Below, piece after piece: positions 51,403-63,100 of a stretch of DNA of 64,000 nucleotides. Position 1 is the first letter of the stretch. Each line of letters starts with the position of its first letter. The stretch comes from Diphasiastrum complanatum (taxonomy: Eukaryota > Streptophyta > Lycopodiopsida > Lycopodiales > Lycopodiaceae), in assembly GCA_029204225.1 (NCBI GenBank), contig CM055099.1, positions 48,134,909 through 48,198,908 of the forward strand. The letters run 5' to 3'. A program made the translations under genes and the position numbers. The notes under the pieces were generated by a model. That model had not been told where the DNA came from. It was given only the letters and a program-made list of their open reading frames with translations, and ran no database searches.

Positions 51403-52700
51403 ACAGAAAGAGATTGAGGGCTAAATTGAAATGTTTTAAGAGATTATAGAAGAGTTTAGTTACTTGTACGATATTTTTGCCCAAGGCAACAAATTTCAAA
51501 CGTATATTTCCAAAGTACTAATATCTACTATATTTGAACTAATAGTGCTAAGAAGGTAGTGATCTAAGTACTTTTTCACGCACAAAGGTTATAAGTATAA
51601 ATTTTGCTCTCATCTATGCTTGCTTTGTTAGTATTAGTGTAGATCATATTGTTGAGAGAGTTGGCAAACTATCTTGCCCTCCCCAAAACCCTAAACCCAT
51701 CATTTATAGTTCTAGTGAATATTTTATCGTACGTCAAATAATCGATGATATAGCAAATACTTTCTAGGGGTATGTTTACAAATGTATAATTGATGCCTAA
51801 CTCACAATAAGTCATTGCTGGTATTGTCCATTTATCCAAACAAAATCTTGCAGCAATGGCTCACTCAGTTATTAGCGGTGATGAAGGACATAGTGAAATA
51901 TTCAATCAGCTCGGAAGAGTAGCTGATAGGAGAGACTACAACCTTCTTTGTGAATGGTGCTAATAACTGAAACATGATTCTCATTGACGATTGTCTGGCA
52001 ATAGAAGTGCATTGAAAAATAATAGGAGTTCACTTGATCGCTGCCACAGAAGTGCAAATGTCTGCCACAACAAGTGTGATTGGAAATAATGAATTTATTG
52101 GCCCAAAATGTGCTGGTCCTAGAGGATCATACAAGCAATCATCAAGTGGAGCTCTGAAGCAAACTAATCGTTTCGGCTTCAGTTGCAGCAGGTAGTGTCA
52201 AGGATGCGGAAGCGTGCCTTTTCCTGCGCCTGCCGCATTTTTCGAAAAATGCAAAAAATATGAAGGTCGATGAATTTCCATATACCTACACATTCTGACT
52301 CTACGAGAAAATCCGACAAATGCGAAAAACCCGAAGGTTGGTGAAAAATGTGCTAAGTCATGTTTTGGCTCGAAAAGTGCAAAAAAGCCGACAATATGTT
52401 CGATATTCAATTTTTCAGCCTACTAACCTTCACACTAATTCTTATTGCAAGAACAATCCTATCAGAATTGCAGTACATACATAAAATGGCATTCACATTT
52501 ATATGCACAACAGAAAAAGAAAACTGACAAGAATGATCTATCAACTCATAATATTTTGTGGGAAGAGAGTACAAAGCTTGTCGCTTCTCAGAGTACAAGC
52601 CCTTCAAGTTTTCTTCTCTATCTTTCTTACTTACTCTCTCTTATCTATCTGTGCACTTCGTAGGCACATTTATATTCTGTATATCATTTTCTTCTAAGTC
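51403..52700. other. No gene recognised; right part may be a copia LTR
   Basis: No coding feature. The right part, up to 52846, should be the 3' LTR of the copia relic described next; its left boundary is not clear. Confidence 0.4.
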
Positions 52701-52832
52701 AATCTTGTATACTAATGGCTACGTTATCTAGTTGTGGCTGTCTACTTCCATTAGAACATAGTGTACTTGCGGTCGTCTTCCTTTGTGAGATCAGACTGCC
52801 GTGTGGAACTTCAGGGATGAAGGAAAGCGAAG

Positions 52833-53799
<967 letters not shown>

Positions 53800-54589
53800 T
53801 TCGGCAATGGAAGATCCAGAATATGTGAATCGATTACAGTGAAGGATAATTTGATGCTTGTATACTACAGTAGATGTGTGTGCTTTAGAATTCTTAGATT
53901 CTAGAACTGCAATTGAACAATATCTCATCAAATCTACTCATAATAATACCATGTTTTCAGATGAAGCTCAAACTTTCCAAAAATCGAAAACAGAACTATA
54001 GTTAATCACATATTCACAACTACTGTTATTCACACATTGATCTAGAATGATCTTGGGAAGTACTGTGGTTTATAAATAGATTGTAGAAGTTATAGATTAG
54101 TATCAAAAGCTCAAAAATGATAAAATCATCTTGTTCTAAACTAGCTATTCACTGATTCTCCACATTCTCATCAAGACAAGTTATAGTTACCTGTGAGAGC
54201 TTGTGTGCTGGAGGGAGCTTGGCAAGGACTGAAAATGTGCGTTGGAGACAGGAGGATGCTAATTTCGGAAGTGGCAAACCCAGAAGATGTGAATAGAATT
54301 GATCACAATGAAGGATAAATAGCTTCTTGTAGATTTGTGTGCTTCAGAATGTTTAGAACTGCCATTGAACAAATTTTCAGCAAATCTACTCATAACAATA
54401 CCCTGTTTTGAGATGGCGCTAAACTTTTTCAAGAAAATCTAAAAACAAAACTACCATTATTCACATATTGACAACAAGCCTACTGTTATTCATAGAAATC
54501 TAGATTGATCTAGAGAAGTACTGTGATATACAAATACATTGCAGAAGTTATGTATTAGTAGCAAGAGCTCAAAAATGATGGAATCATCC
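53800..54589. repeat. Diverged direct duplication (about 330 bp, 463 bp apart)
   Basis: 53800-54130 and 54263-54589 align over their whole length: shared words include AAATCTACTCATAA, TACTGTTATTCA, AGAAGTTAT and AGCTCAAAAATGAT. The spacer is about 130 bp. Both copies have stops in all frames, so this is not a gene duplication that I can recognise. Confidence 0.85.
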
Positions 54590-56249
54590 AACTACCTGGA
54601 GGATTGAGAGCTAGAGCATAGTTGTGTGTTGGAGCAGGAACTGGAAGTGTGCGCTGGAAGCAAGGAACTCTGCGCTGGAGGCCCAATAGACCAAGATGTG
54701 GGTCTGGATGCAGCAAGAGCGATGGAGGAGGGAGTTTGTGTTGGAGGGCTTCAAATTTGAATTAAAAAATGAAGATTGACCTGCCCCTTGCCCTACCCTT
54801 CTTTGCCCCATCATGTTGCCCTTCATTGCTGGGCATTGCCCCCTAATGTTGAAGGGTTTATTTAGAATTTATACATAAGGGTTTGGATTTTAAGTTGAGG
54901 GGTTTCACATGAGGGGATTTGGTTTTACAAGTTTTATAATTTTTGTTTGACCTTTCACTAATTCCATTATTGCTTTGCGTGTCTATTGGAAGATTAATTT
55001 AAAAGTCTTTTACGAGCACTGCTGATATACACCCAATGCCCATCATATATGATGGCATAAGCATTTTAAATGAGGCACAACCATTTTTTGTACCCTTCCT
55101 ATGGCACCTAAAAAACAGTTTCGTGAATTCATAAATCCCTGCTACGCCATAAAGCTCGTCTCAAGTCCTCAACGCGTCCAACATCTCGGTTCGGAATGGT
55201 GTTTTGCTTGTAACCATTTGTGTTGATAACTCTGAATGATCTAAAGAGTTTCTATAAGAATTAGAATTGAGGCCCTAATTTTTGCCAACTTTTGATAATC
55301 GGCGCAATAGTTCTTAGCAAAATCGAGGCCTGATGCCCGCCACACTAGTAGGAGGCTTCATTGCTACTCAAGGAATGAAGAAACATACCCATTCCTTAGG
55401 AACTGAATGCGCATTCCCATGGAACATATCTCCGTACTTTTGAGTTCTTCAAACTTGGATTCTAGTGAAGAAAGTATTCTCTTTGCTGGCAGACGCATTC
55501 TCAAGTCAGACATACATATCAAAGGCACATCACTAATCCTATGTAGAATTACCATTTCTTTTTTGTTCAAATCACATACATTCCTAACTTGTACGTGGAC
55601 TTACAAACACATGCCACATAATTTTATTTCTCTCTTTTTTATTAGCACAGATGCTAACAGCCACAAAAATTTTTCTAGCCACATTTAGAGTGGGCTAGGA
55701 CCTAGTTCTATAGGCAATTTCATGCCTAATGTTTTCTCTAATAATTGGATTTTACATGTCGATTTTTGCAGTTTTGCGAAGATCGACTTCAATATTAGCC
55801 CGATTTTCTGTGCGAAAATATCGGCTAACATCAAGTCACAGAGAGAGAGATGAGAGAAGAACACCATTTAATGTCCAGAGTAATAAAGGCAAATGCCTTG
55901 TCATCCCTCTGTCTCCATTTGACAATGGGCAATTTGAAAAAACCTTAAAAAATTAACTACACAATATATAACTTACGAAATTAAAAACAAAAACTAATCC
56001 TTTGATAGCTTGGTTTTTTTCATGGAAATGGAAGATTCTAGAGAATGGGAAGAAGAGGAGGTGAGGGGGAGGAAGTAGAAAAGAGTGGAGAGAGGAGTGA
56101 AGAAAAAGAGAATTTGAAAGGCAGCTATGCGGTGAGCAACGTTGGCGCTCCTCCGCAATGGTGCCAATTGTAGTCGGTTGTAGTAAAGGGGTCCTTTCAC
56201 TGGGAGCCACCCGTGCACACCTGCATAGCAAGAGAGTGATGCTGGTTGC
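54590..56249. other. No gene recognised
   Basis: Contains GGAGGG- and GAGCTGGAG-like scraps near 54610-54740 continuing the preceding repeat, then AT-rich sequence. The right edge is leader or decayed gag of the copia fragment at 56250-56393. Confidence 0.4.
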
Positions 56250-56393
56250 ATTGACCTCATGCTTGACCTCTGTGCCATCAATGATGTTCCACAGTTCTTT
56301 GACAAGTAATACGATTTTCATCTTGAACTTCTAGAGATGGTAGTTCTCTCCATCGACTTTGTCAATCAGAGATGAACTAGAAGACTTATCCAT
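56250..56393 (-). pseudogene. Copia gag N-terminal fragment
   Basis: From the ATG at 56393 the minus strand reads MDKSSSSSLIDKVDGENYHL, stop, KFKMKIVLLVKELWNIIDG in one frame. The stop TAG sits where gag proteins have Trp (YHLWKFKMK), a single TGG-to-TAG change. Similarity fades after about 50 residues. No LTR or PBS is seen on its right. Confidence 0.85.
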
Positions 56394-57929
56394 TCTGGTG
56401 AAGAGAGCAAGATCGCTAGTAGAAACAACGATAATACTGCTAGCTGTGCACTTAGCTAAAAAAATCGCTAAAAAGGTTGAGGAGGTAGGGCGCTGGGCAA
56501 CATCTAGTAAGATCCACAAATGTCCTACAAAATGATGAAAAAACCGTTGAAAATGGTGATGAAGTAGGGCACTAGACAACCACCAAACAATCAACAAAAT
56601 GGGCAGCAAATCGGTGGAGAAATCCGTCGAAGATGACAAGGTAGGAGGGCGTTGGGCAGCAGCTACCAAAATTTGCAAATAATCTGAAAAAATGGAGAAA
56701 ACCACTGGGTGTCATGGAAAAAATGGTCTTTGGGTTACTGTGAGAATTTGAAAGCCTATGGTAATGCACATCCATTGCAAAGATTATATATTTTAGAACT
56801 ACACAACATAGTGGAACTAGAACAAAGAACAACTACATTTTGCAACTTTTCCAATGGTTTACAGAAGAATGCAAATTCGTCACAATACAAAATCGACAAA
56901 TTATGAAAAAAAATTCAAAAAGCATGCAATTTTATACAAGCCAATAGGCAATAGACATATAGATACCATTTTGTATATTGAAATTTAAAGAAATACAAAG
57001 TTTTTGGAATTTCCAAATTCTATTCCATTTTTGACACTTTCTACAATGAAAGTTGCAATTTGGAGTCATGCAATAACTTTATTCTTTCATGGATCCAAGT
57101 GCTCGTAGTTCTATACCTTACTAAGATCAACATAAGCATCATACAATGCAAAATGTGATGATCTAAGCATGGAATTCACTAGTCCATATCCTAAAATTTT
57201 CAAAGCAATCGTTTTTCTAAAAAAATATATATTCTATGCACTTTTGTAAAATTACGTCCTCCAAGAAAATGAGAAAGTGCTTTGATTACACTAATCAATG
57301 TTCAATCGTGTTGATGAAACTTTGAATGGGCAACACTTATCTCATTATTCTCGAAGGACAATAGCCCAGTGCATGTTCTCTATGAAATTCACAAGCAGAA
57401 GATCTGTATCCTTCTTGATGGATTGCAAACTCATCCATATAAAGAGTTTTCTGAAATAAAAAGGAATGTGACTCCAATATAGAATTTGGCTTAACATATC
57501 GATTAGTAAAATTCAAAGAAAAAAACTGTAGAAAGGGGGAGTTATAAGTGACTTGAATCGAAGATAAATTTCAAATAATGCCTCTACATTAGGTACCTCG
57601 GTGATAGAAGGCAAAAGAAATAAAAAAGGAGAAAAAACATATTTAAAATAGTCAACATTATCCGTGATTTCAAGTTCTTGATATACATAAGATTGTTCTC
57701 AAAGCTAGACATTTCTCTGATAGTAGATAGCAAAAATATGAAATAAGAAATCTAATATCGATTTCGAGCGCACGACGTATTTTTAAATCCAATGAACGGT
57801 AAATTTGTGTTTCAAATCGATATTAGGAAAGCAATATTGCTTTCAAGCGCGATAGTATAGAAAAAAAGTGAATAGCTATATATATTAGCGCTCAAAAGAA
57901 ATATCAGAATACGATATCAATTTTGAGCT
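56394..57929. other. No gene recognised
   Basis: 56400-56700 has three loosely similar stretches around GGTAGGGCGCTGGGCAAC, GTAGGGCACTAGACAAC and GGAGGGCGTTGGGCAGC (about 56480, 56560, 56645), an imperfect repeat of roughly 80-85 bp. The remainder is AT-rich. Confidence 0.4.
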
Positions 57930-58860
57930 TAGAATTATGTCTTTGTGTGCTAAATGTGAAACATGAAAATCAAGTAATTTTCTATAGTCTTGAATCAAAA
58001 CTGGGAGCTTTGGTACTTTGAATTCCTAAGTCTCCAACTTTGCTTCTGAAAGGAGATATACTTTATATCTATGATTGTTGGCTGTAGTTTTCAAGCTGAT
58101 TTTCTGCACAAGATGAGAATTAATAAAACTATGAGTTGTATCATTGTCCACTAAGATACCGACTTCTTGATATTTCACTATGCATTTCAAGAAAAATGAA
58201 TTATTTGAAAAAAAAGTAGTACTAAAGGAACATCACACTCACAATCAATCAGGTCAATTTTCAATTTCAGATTTTGATTACCTGACATCTCAATTACTTG
58301 AGCTATGAGGTTTTTTCATCCTAGGCAAAATTCCGTAGTATGTACAAGTTTATTGCAAACAGAACAAAAATTTGCTTTCTTGGACTTCTTCTAGGACATT
58401 TTCTTCTTTTGCTTTGATTTTAATGTCATTCTATCCAGCTCGTCAAAATATTTGATCCGAGTCTTCTCATGAACTCATTTATTTCATTTCTTTAGTCTGG
58501 ATGTTGGTAGATTAATTTGAAATTGCTTCATGGATGCCACCATTGTAGAATCATAGATTTTCGTAATTCATATGACATCATCAAAAGATTGAATCACATT
58601 CGCTTACATTCATTTTACTAACCTACTCGCAAAACCTAGGATAAACTGCCAGAGAGCCAGTTTGAAATCAAATGATAAAATCTTATTCCATAAATTCCTA
58701 GACTCCATTTTGCAATTGATGAGCTTTTGAGAGTAACTTGAATAATCCACAACTAGAAATGATTTTCTAAATGCTTTTGTGAATTCTCTCCACATAGCGG
58801 GTTTTGGTTGGAGGTCATACCACCACAATGAAAAAATAGAATTATGCTCTCTATCTTTTT
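57930..58860 (-). pseudogene. Gypsy gag, zinc knuckle and protease relic
   Basis: In element order on the minus strand: a gag block WWYDLQPKPAMWREFTKAF (about 58828-58770), a zinc knuckle CSVCNKLVHTTEFC (about 58330-58372, CX2CX4HX4C), then a protease with ILVDNDTTHSFINSHLV (about 58100-58155), where the active site Asp-Ser/Thr-Gly has become Asp-Asn-Asp. A further post-protease region continues to about 57930. Stops and frameshifts occur throughout. A poly-T run (58853-58878) bounds it on the right. Confidence 0.82.
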
Positions 58861-58878
58861 TTTTTTTTTTTTTTTTTT

Positions 58879-60120
58879 CAAAAATCCCACGTAAATTGAA
58901 ATAACTATTCCATTTTGTTAGCCAGCCACCACCTCAAGCTTCTTCTCTCTCCCAAATATGTTGATGCATGTGTCTCACACCTCTAGACTTGGTTGTGGTT
59001 TTAAGGCAACAATGTTCAAATGAGATTCTTGTTGCTATGGTCATGATTCACAGGCAATACAATCTCTTTGAGGAACTTAAGTGTCATATCAATGTTGTCC
59101 TCGTTGTCTAAATCCTCTCTAGAGCACTGTATAGGAAAGAATGCATGCTTGAGTAGTTTATCGCTAAAGGTGGAACAATTTGATCTCAATTGAATTTTGA
59201 TGGGAAAAAACAAATTTCACAGACTTTAATCTATATCAAACTAGGATTGAAAATTCCAGTTACGTAAAAGAAAAATTAGAAAATGAAATTGTTTTGAATG
59301 TTTTTTTTAAAATCTGTCGGTTGTTGATTTATCAAAATTGGCTTGAAAAGTGAATGGCCTTACTAAGATGTAATTAGTCAGCTTTCAAGGTCACAATCGA
59401 TCTCACTTTGAGGTTAAAGTTTTTTGGATCTGTCAACTAATCAAAAGCAATTTCATGTTTTAGGTAATCAATAATGGTCTAATATACTACAAGTCTAAAA
59501 GGAACATTTCAATGCCAAGACCTATCTTCAGATTTGTCAACAAATAGGCATATCACTCAATGCGATGAATTGAAACACTTTGTAGGACCAGTGGATGGAA
59601 GTTTTGCTCAATCAAGTCAAGACTCTATACTTGTCAAATTTGGGTATTCAACCAGACTTCCAACACCTCCATCAACTGCATTAATTGGAATTATCACAAT
59701 TTTTTTTTTCACAACATCAAGTTAGAGAGGTGGTTGAGTTCACATACTTTAGACATGAAGAAGCACCGTGATGCATTTTTTGACAAAAACACTAATAACA
59801 AAGAAATATAAAAAAATTTGAAGAAATCTAGGAGATATGGCTCTTCACCTATGCAATATATTAAACACATCCTAAGTAGATAAAGCTAGGTGTATACATA
59901 GATACGATAAACACATTCTAAGAACATAAAGCTTTACATGGCATTTAGTTTTACTTCTTCGTAGTGGATAGTTGGGGCTGTTTATGCTCATTTTTTAGAT
60001 TGTTCAAAAAGTAGAATGGGCAACACTATTAGGACTTCGGCGTTTTCATTTTCTAATGGTTGATTAAGTGTTTTATATGTAAATTCTATTTCGTAAAGGT
60101 CATGTGAAAAAAGCCCATAT
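58879..60120. other. No gene recognised
   Basis: Short frames (59016-59213 minus, 59534-59725 plus) lack family resemblance. The left part could be more of the gypsy gag leader. Confidence 0.4.
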
Positions 60121-60211
60121 CCATTACACAATGCAATGAGCATGGGGCAAAGACATTTTGCCTGGTCAGGAGTCATAGGTGAGGTCCAAAACTCATTCCA
60201 TTACGCAATGG
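60121..60211. repeat. Short inverted-repeat element (91 bp)
   Basis: CCATTACACAATGCAATGAG (60121-60140) is inverted as ACTCATTCCATTACGCAATGG (60191-60211). Inside are GGGGCAAAGACATTTTGCC words resembling the interior of the 140-bp hairpin at 45581-45720, which is also preceded by CATTACACAAT. Probably a related, shorter MITE. Confidence 0.6.
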
Positions 60212-60315
60212 AAGCAATCGAGAGAAAAACATAAAATATCGTGCTCACTAAGGAATCAAAAGATGCTCCTCCCCTTTGAGTTTGGCCTATGACTCATTAC
60301 ATGGCCAAGCTCCTT

Positions 60316-60538
60316 CATAATATACATAAATGACCCAACGGGGTTGGCTCAACTGGTTAGCTTGGCATCCAAAGTTTCTTTGGTCCCAGGTTCGAGCCTC
60401 CCCTTGGAAACCAAGAAGCATAATATACATAAATGGCCCAACGGGGTTGGCTCAGTTGGTTAGCTTGACATCCAAAGTTTCTTTGGTCCCAGGTTGGAGC
60501 CTCCCCTTGGAAAGCAAGAAGCATAATATACATAAATG
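60316..60538 (+). repeat. Two tandem tRNA-derived SINE copies with direct-repeat flanks
   Basis: CATAATATACATAAATG occurs at 60316, 60419 and 60522, exactly 103 bp apart, flanking two SINE copies of about 86 bp. Copy 1 has a pol III A box TGGCTCAACTGG (60345-60356) and B box GGTTCGAGCCT (60389-60399) at tRNA-like spacing; copy 2 has A box TGGCTCAGTTGG (60448-60459) and a mutated B box GGTTGGAGCCT (60492-60502). The 17-bp direct repeat looks like the target duplication, and the second copy like a later tandem duplication. A third, eroded copy is at 15438-15520. The array ends about 65 bp upstream of the PP2C ATG. Confidence 0.88.
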
Positions 60539-60603
60539 AGGCACACTTTGAAGCTCCCAATACAGAATACGTGTTCGCAGAGTGTGAGGAGCTCGTGCGA
60601 ACG

Positions 60604-61141
60604 ATGAAAGGGCTAAGACAACCATGGATCGCTGCTCTTCTGCTGCTAATCCTCTCCCTTGGTGGCTATCGCGCAGCAGCTAAATTCCCAGCTGATGAGG
60701 AATCCGCCATGGATGGCAATCACAGGAAAGGATTTGAAGAGGGTTTCAAGGGGGGAGGCCATATGGACGGGGAGGATGATGCCGAAGAGCAATTGATGAT
60801 GGATTTTTTGAAGAATTTGGATGAAGCAAGCGTATTAGCCTTCATGGATGAGTGGAGCAATTGGGTAGGGATGGCAAGCTCCAGTAGCTGTTTTAATCCG
60901 GGCGTATTTTTTGAGCGCAGACAATTTGATGAGCAGAAGGCAGACCTGAAGAAGGGGGTGGAAATGGGCTTTGGGCATGTGACAGCTGAAGAAGAATTGG
61001 ACACCCTCAGCAGGATAGATGAAGTTTTTGGGGGAGTCCATGAAAGTGGTAAGAAATGTGGAGCTGCATTGTTAATTGGAAGAAGGCCTACACAAGAAGA
61101 CCGAGTCCTCTGTTTACCTGAGCTAATCTTGCCATCGCTTG
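60604..61141 (+). CDS. Protein phosphatase 2C with signal peptide, first exon
   Basis: The ATG at 60604 opens MKGLRQPWIAALLLLILSLG, a signal peptide or membrane anchor. A 130-residue acidic, low-similarity segment follows, then ESGKKCGAALLIGRRPTQED (the GRRPTQEDR motif at about residues 159-167) and RVLCLPELILPSLG, cut by a donor GTATGT at 61142 in phase 1. GRRxxxEDR opens the catalytic PP2C domain, and the Arg contributes to phosphate binding. Arabidopsis PP2C 51-type proteins, as I recall them, have the same plan of leader, GRR..QEDR..C and an exon break soon after. PP2Cs are metal-dependent Ser/Thr phosphatases. The metal-binding DGH motif and all later exons are not found before the right edge, so the gene either continues outside or is truncated. 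Confidence 0.75.
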
Positions 61142-61400
61142 GTATGTTTCAAATTCTGTACAATTGCTGTGGTATGAAGAACTCTTCAAGCAATGATTAT
61201 TTTGCAATGAGCTCGAAGTTCCCCTTCCTCTGTTAATCATAAGAATAATTGTACTCCATGACAACAATGTAGGGTGTTGTTTTTTGGTTATGTTCATGGC
61301 TTTCCTGTAGAACCCGTGCCAGACATTGGAGGATGTTGAAAGTGATCTAGACCATATACATTTTGTATGCTCAAAATTACCATGATCATTCTTACAATCG
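61142..61400 (+). other. PP2C first intron start, no feature
   Basis: Begins with the donor GTATGT. Reading through gives about 30 more residues to a stop at 61236, which look non-coding. Confidence 0.55.
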
Positions 61401-61401
61401 A

Positions 61402-61713
61402 TCACACAATAGAAGAGTTCGACATCCATGATATCGCTCCATCACCTATGAAAATACAATGAGCACTAATGGATTTCCTATCCATTATATCTCCAGCATA
61501 GTCCGAATCTGAAAATCCAAACAAGTTAGTTGATGATCCCTCATACAATATGCCAAAATCTCGAGTTCCAATGATGTACCTCAAAACTCGTTTTCCTAGC
61601 TTCCAATGCTCCTCACTAGGATCTTGCATGAATTGGCTCAATCTTCCAACACAATAGCTTAGATCTGGTCTTGTAATGGTTAGATTGATGAGTGAAGTTC
61701 TCCACCTAGCCAT
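61402..61713 (-). pseudogene. Copia RNase H fragment
   Basis: The minus strand reads TRPDLSYCVGRLSQFMQDP, then EEHWKLGKRVLRYIIGTRDF, GFSDSDYAGDIMDRKSISA and ISWMSNSSIV: the RT tail and RNase H of a copia element, open for 103 residues. It stops at both ends without LTRs. It lies in the presumed PP2C intron. Confidence 0.92.
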
Positions 61714-61736
61714 GTCCTTTCTCTTTTATAGAGCCT

Positions 61737-62023
61737 GTGAACCCAATCTAGACTGATCGCATGCATGGGTGCCATGTGTCTTGACACCAGTCAATGAACT
61801 TGTCACTTGTTGTGCATGTGCTCATTGCATGTACCCAATCCCTTGACTTGGGCCCCCATGAGTAATATCTACCATTTATGGTTCACTTGGAGTTTTATTC
61901 CAATTTGGGGTCCATGTGCATACCCATGCCATTAGCATTGTCTTGCCTTCTTGTTGTCCCCAACTATCATGCCCTAGGGTTCGGCACTGGTTACGGGCTC
62001 ATAACACTCCCTTCCCCTTAAAA
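61737..62023 (-). repeat. Gypsy LTR with polypurine tract
   Basis: The right end, CTCATAACA (to 62006), is followed by CTCCCTTCCCCTTAAAAG, whose complement is a polypurine tract, the same arrangement as in gypsy F (27970-27995). In element sense the LTR starts TGTTATGAGCCCGTAACC. The left end is uncertain; TGTGAACCC at 61737 would give a 270-bp LTR with TG...CA. Confidence 0.65.
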
Positions 62024-62059
62024 GTCATAGAGGACTAAGATGTCTTAGTCCTCTATGAC
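62024..62059. repeat. Perfect 17-bp palindrome with 2-bp loop
   Basis: GTCATAGAGGACTAAGA (62024-62040), TG, TCTTAGTCCTCTATGAC (62043-62059): arms are exact reverse complements. It lies between the gypsy polypurine tract and the integrase end. Confidence 0.97.
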
Positions 62060-62079
62060 AAAGTTTGGAAATAGCTTAT

Positions 62080-62400
62080 GAAGGTTACTTGTTTTTTTCT
62101 AGGTTGCATTGTCAACCTAACCATCCTTCCACTTGACTAGATCCTCTTGATACAAATCATGACTTGTCTGTGTCTCTCTTTGACCAAGTATTGTTTCTGG
62201 CTAACGAGGAAGATTCTTATTTCTATGCGCTCTACTAGAACATCTTTGCCCACCAAATTGTTTGATTTGCTCAAAGCTTTACATACCTGACTTACATGAA
62301 ATGCAAGAAAAGCTTTGCAACCTTGTGGCAATTCTGGTTCATAGGTAACCTCTCCTAATCTCCTAATCATAGTTGCACAGAAACACATTTCTGGGACAAC
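62080..62400 (-). pseudogene. Gypsy integrase C-terminus and chromodomain-like relic
   Basis: The minus strand reads RRLGEVTYEPELPQGCKAFL then AFHVSQVCKAL, matching the gypsy integrase tail (usual ...YELELP...HPVFHVSQLK). DVLVERIEIRIFLVSQKQYL and VKERHRQ follow, resembling a chromodomain (usual ...YLVKWKG). Stops follow. It belongs with the LTR and polypurine tract on its left, so this is the 3' end of a chromovirus. Confidence 0.85.
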
Positions 62401-62417
62401 CGCAGAAAAAAAAAAAA

Positions 62418-62684
62418 TATATATATATATCATAGTGGCACGTGGTACCGCCATTATGGTACCGCGGTACCTCTTTTTTTACAGCCAAAACCCTTTTTTT
62501 TTTTTCCATTTTTTATAACTTATTTTACTATGTAAAAGGCAATAATTAAAGATAAAAAATATTAAAAATATATATATAAAAAAATGGTACCGCCCTGGTA
62601 CCGCGGATCCCAAGGCGGTACTGTACTAGCGGTACCACTGTTATGGTACCGGCGGTACCATAACAGCGGTACCACAGGGCACTA

Positions 62685-62729
<45 letters not shown>
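62418..62729. mobile_element. GGTACC-rich MITE-like element within TA repeats
   Basis: A left arm (from 62431, CATAGTGGCACGTGGTACCGC, then CATTATGGTACCGCGGTACC) is mirrored by the right arm ending at 62686 (complement: CATAGTGCCCTGTGGTACCGC, then TGTTATGGTACCGCCGGTACC). The core has more GGTACCG words and an exact 14-bp-arm palindrome around 62652. The element (256 bp) sits in (AT)n: 62418-62430 on the left and 62687-62729 on the right. No coding capacity. Confidence 0.8.
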
Positions 62730-62730
<1 letters not shown>

Positions 62731-62969
62731 AAGGAAGGGGGACCCGGACACGAACGTGCGTCCGCGTCCGGACGCGTTCGGGTTTTTTTTTTTTTTTTAA
62801 AATTTTTAAATTTAAAAAAAAAAAATGGCGTCTGGACCCCAGGACGCATCTGTTTGTTTTTTTTTTAAAAAAAAAAAAAAAATTTGGACACGTTCGAGGG
62901 TCGGATGCGTTTGAGTCCGGACGCCGGACGCAAACGCGGACGCGGGCATTCCGGCCCGGACCCTCATCC

Positions 62970-63000
<31 letters not shown>

Positions 63001-63100
63001 TATAGCTAAGGAAGCGGGGGTTGGACGTAGACGTTCGTCTGCGTTCGGACGTAGACGCCTCAGGGGTGTGTCCAGGGGTGGACGTGTCCGGCATTTTCCA
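62731..63100. repeat. CpG-rich fold-back sequence, two related blocks
   Basis: CTAAGGAAGGGGGACCCGGAC (about 62731) and CTAAGGAAGCGGGGGTTGGAC (about 63006) start two related blocks rich in GGACGCG, CCGGAC and GACGTAGACG words, with homopolymer A/T runs (62782-62882) and (AAT)n (62971-63001). 62763-62776 (CGCGTCCGGACGCG) is an exact palindrome. Lys/Phe-rich open frames here are composition artefacts. Confidence 0.7.

Noticed and set aside
60341-60402. Functional tRNA genes
   Set aside because: A and B boxes are present but the acceptor arms do not pair properly, the second copy has a damaged B box, and dispersed copies point to a SINE.
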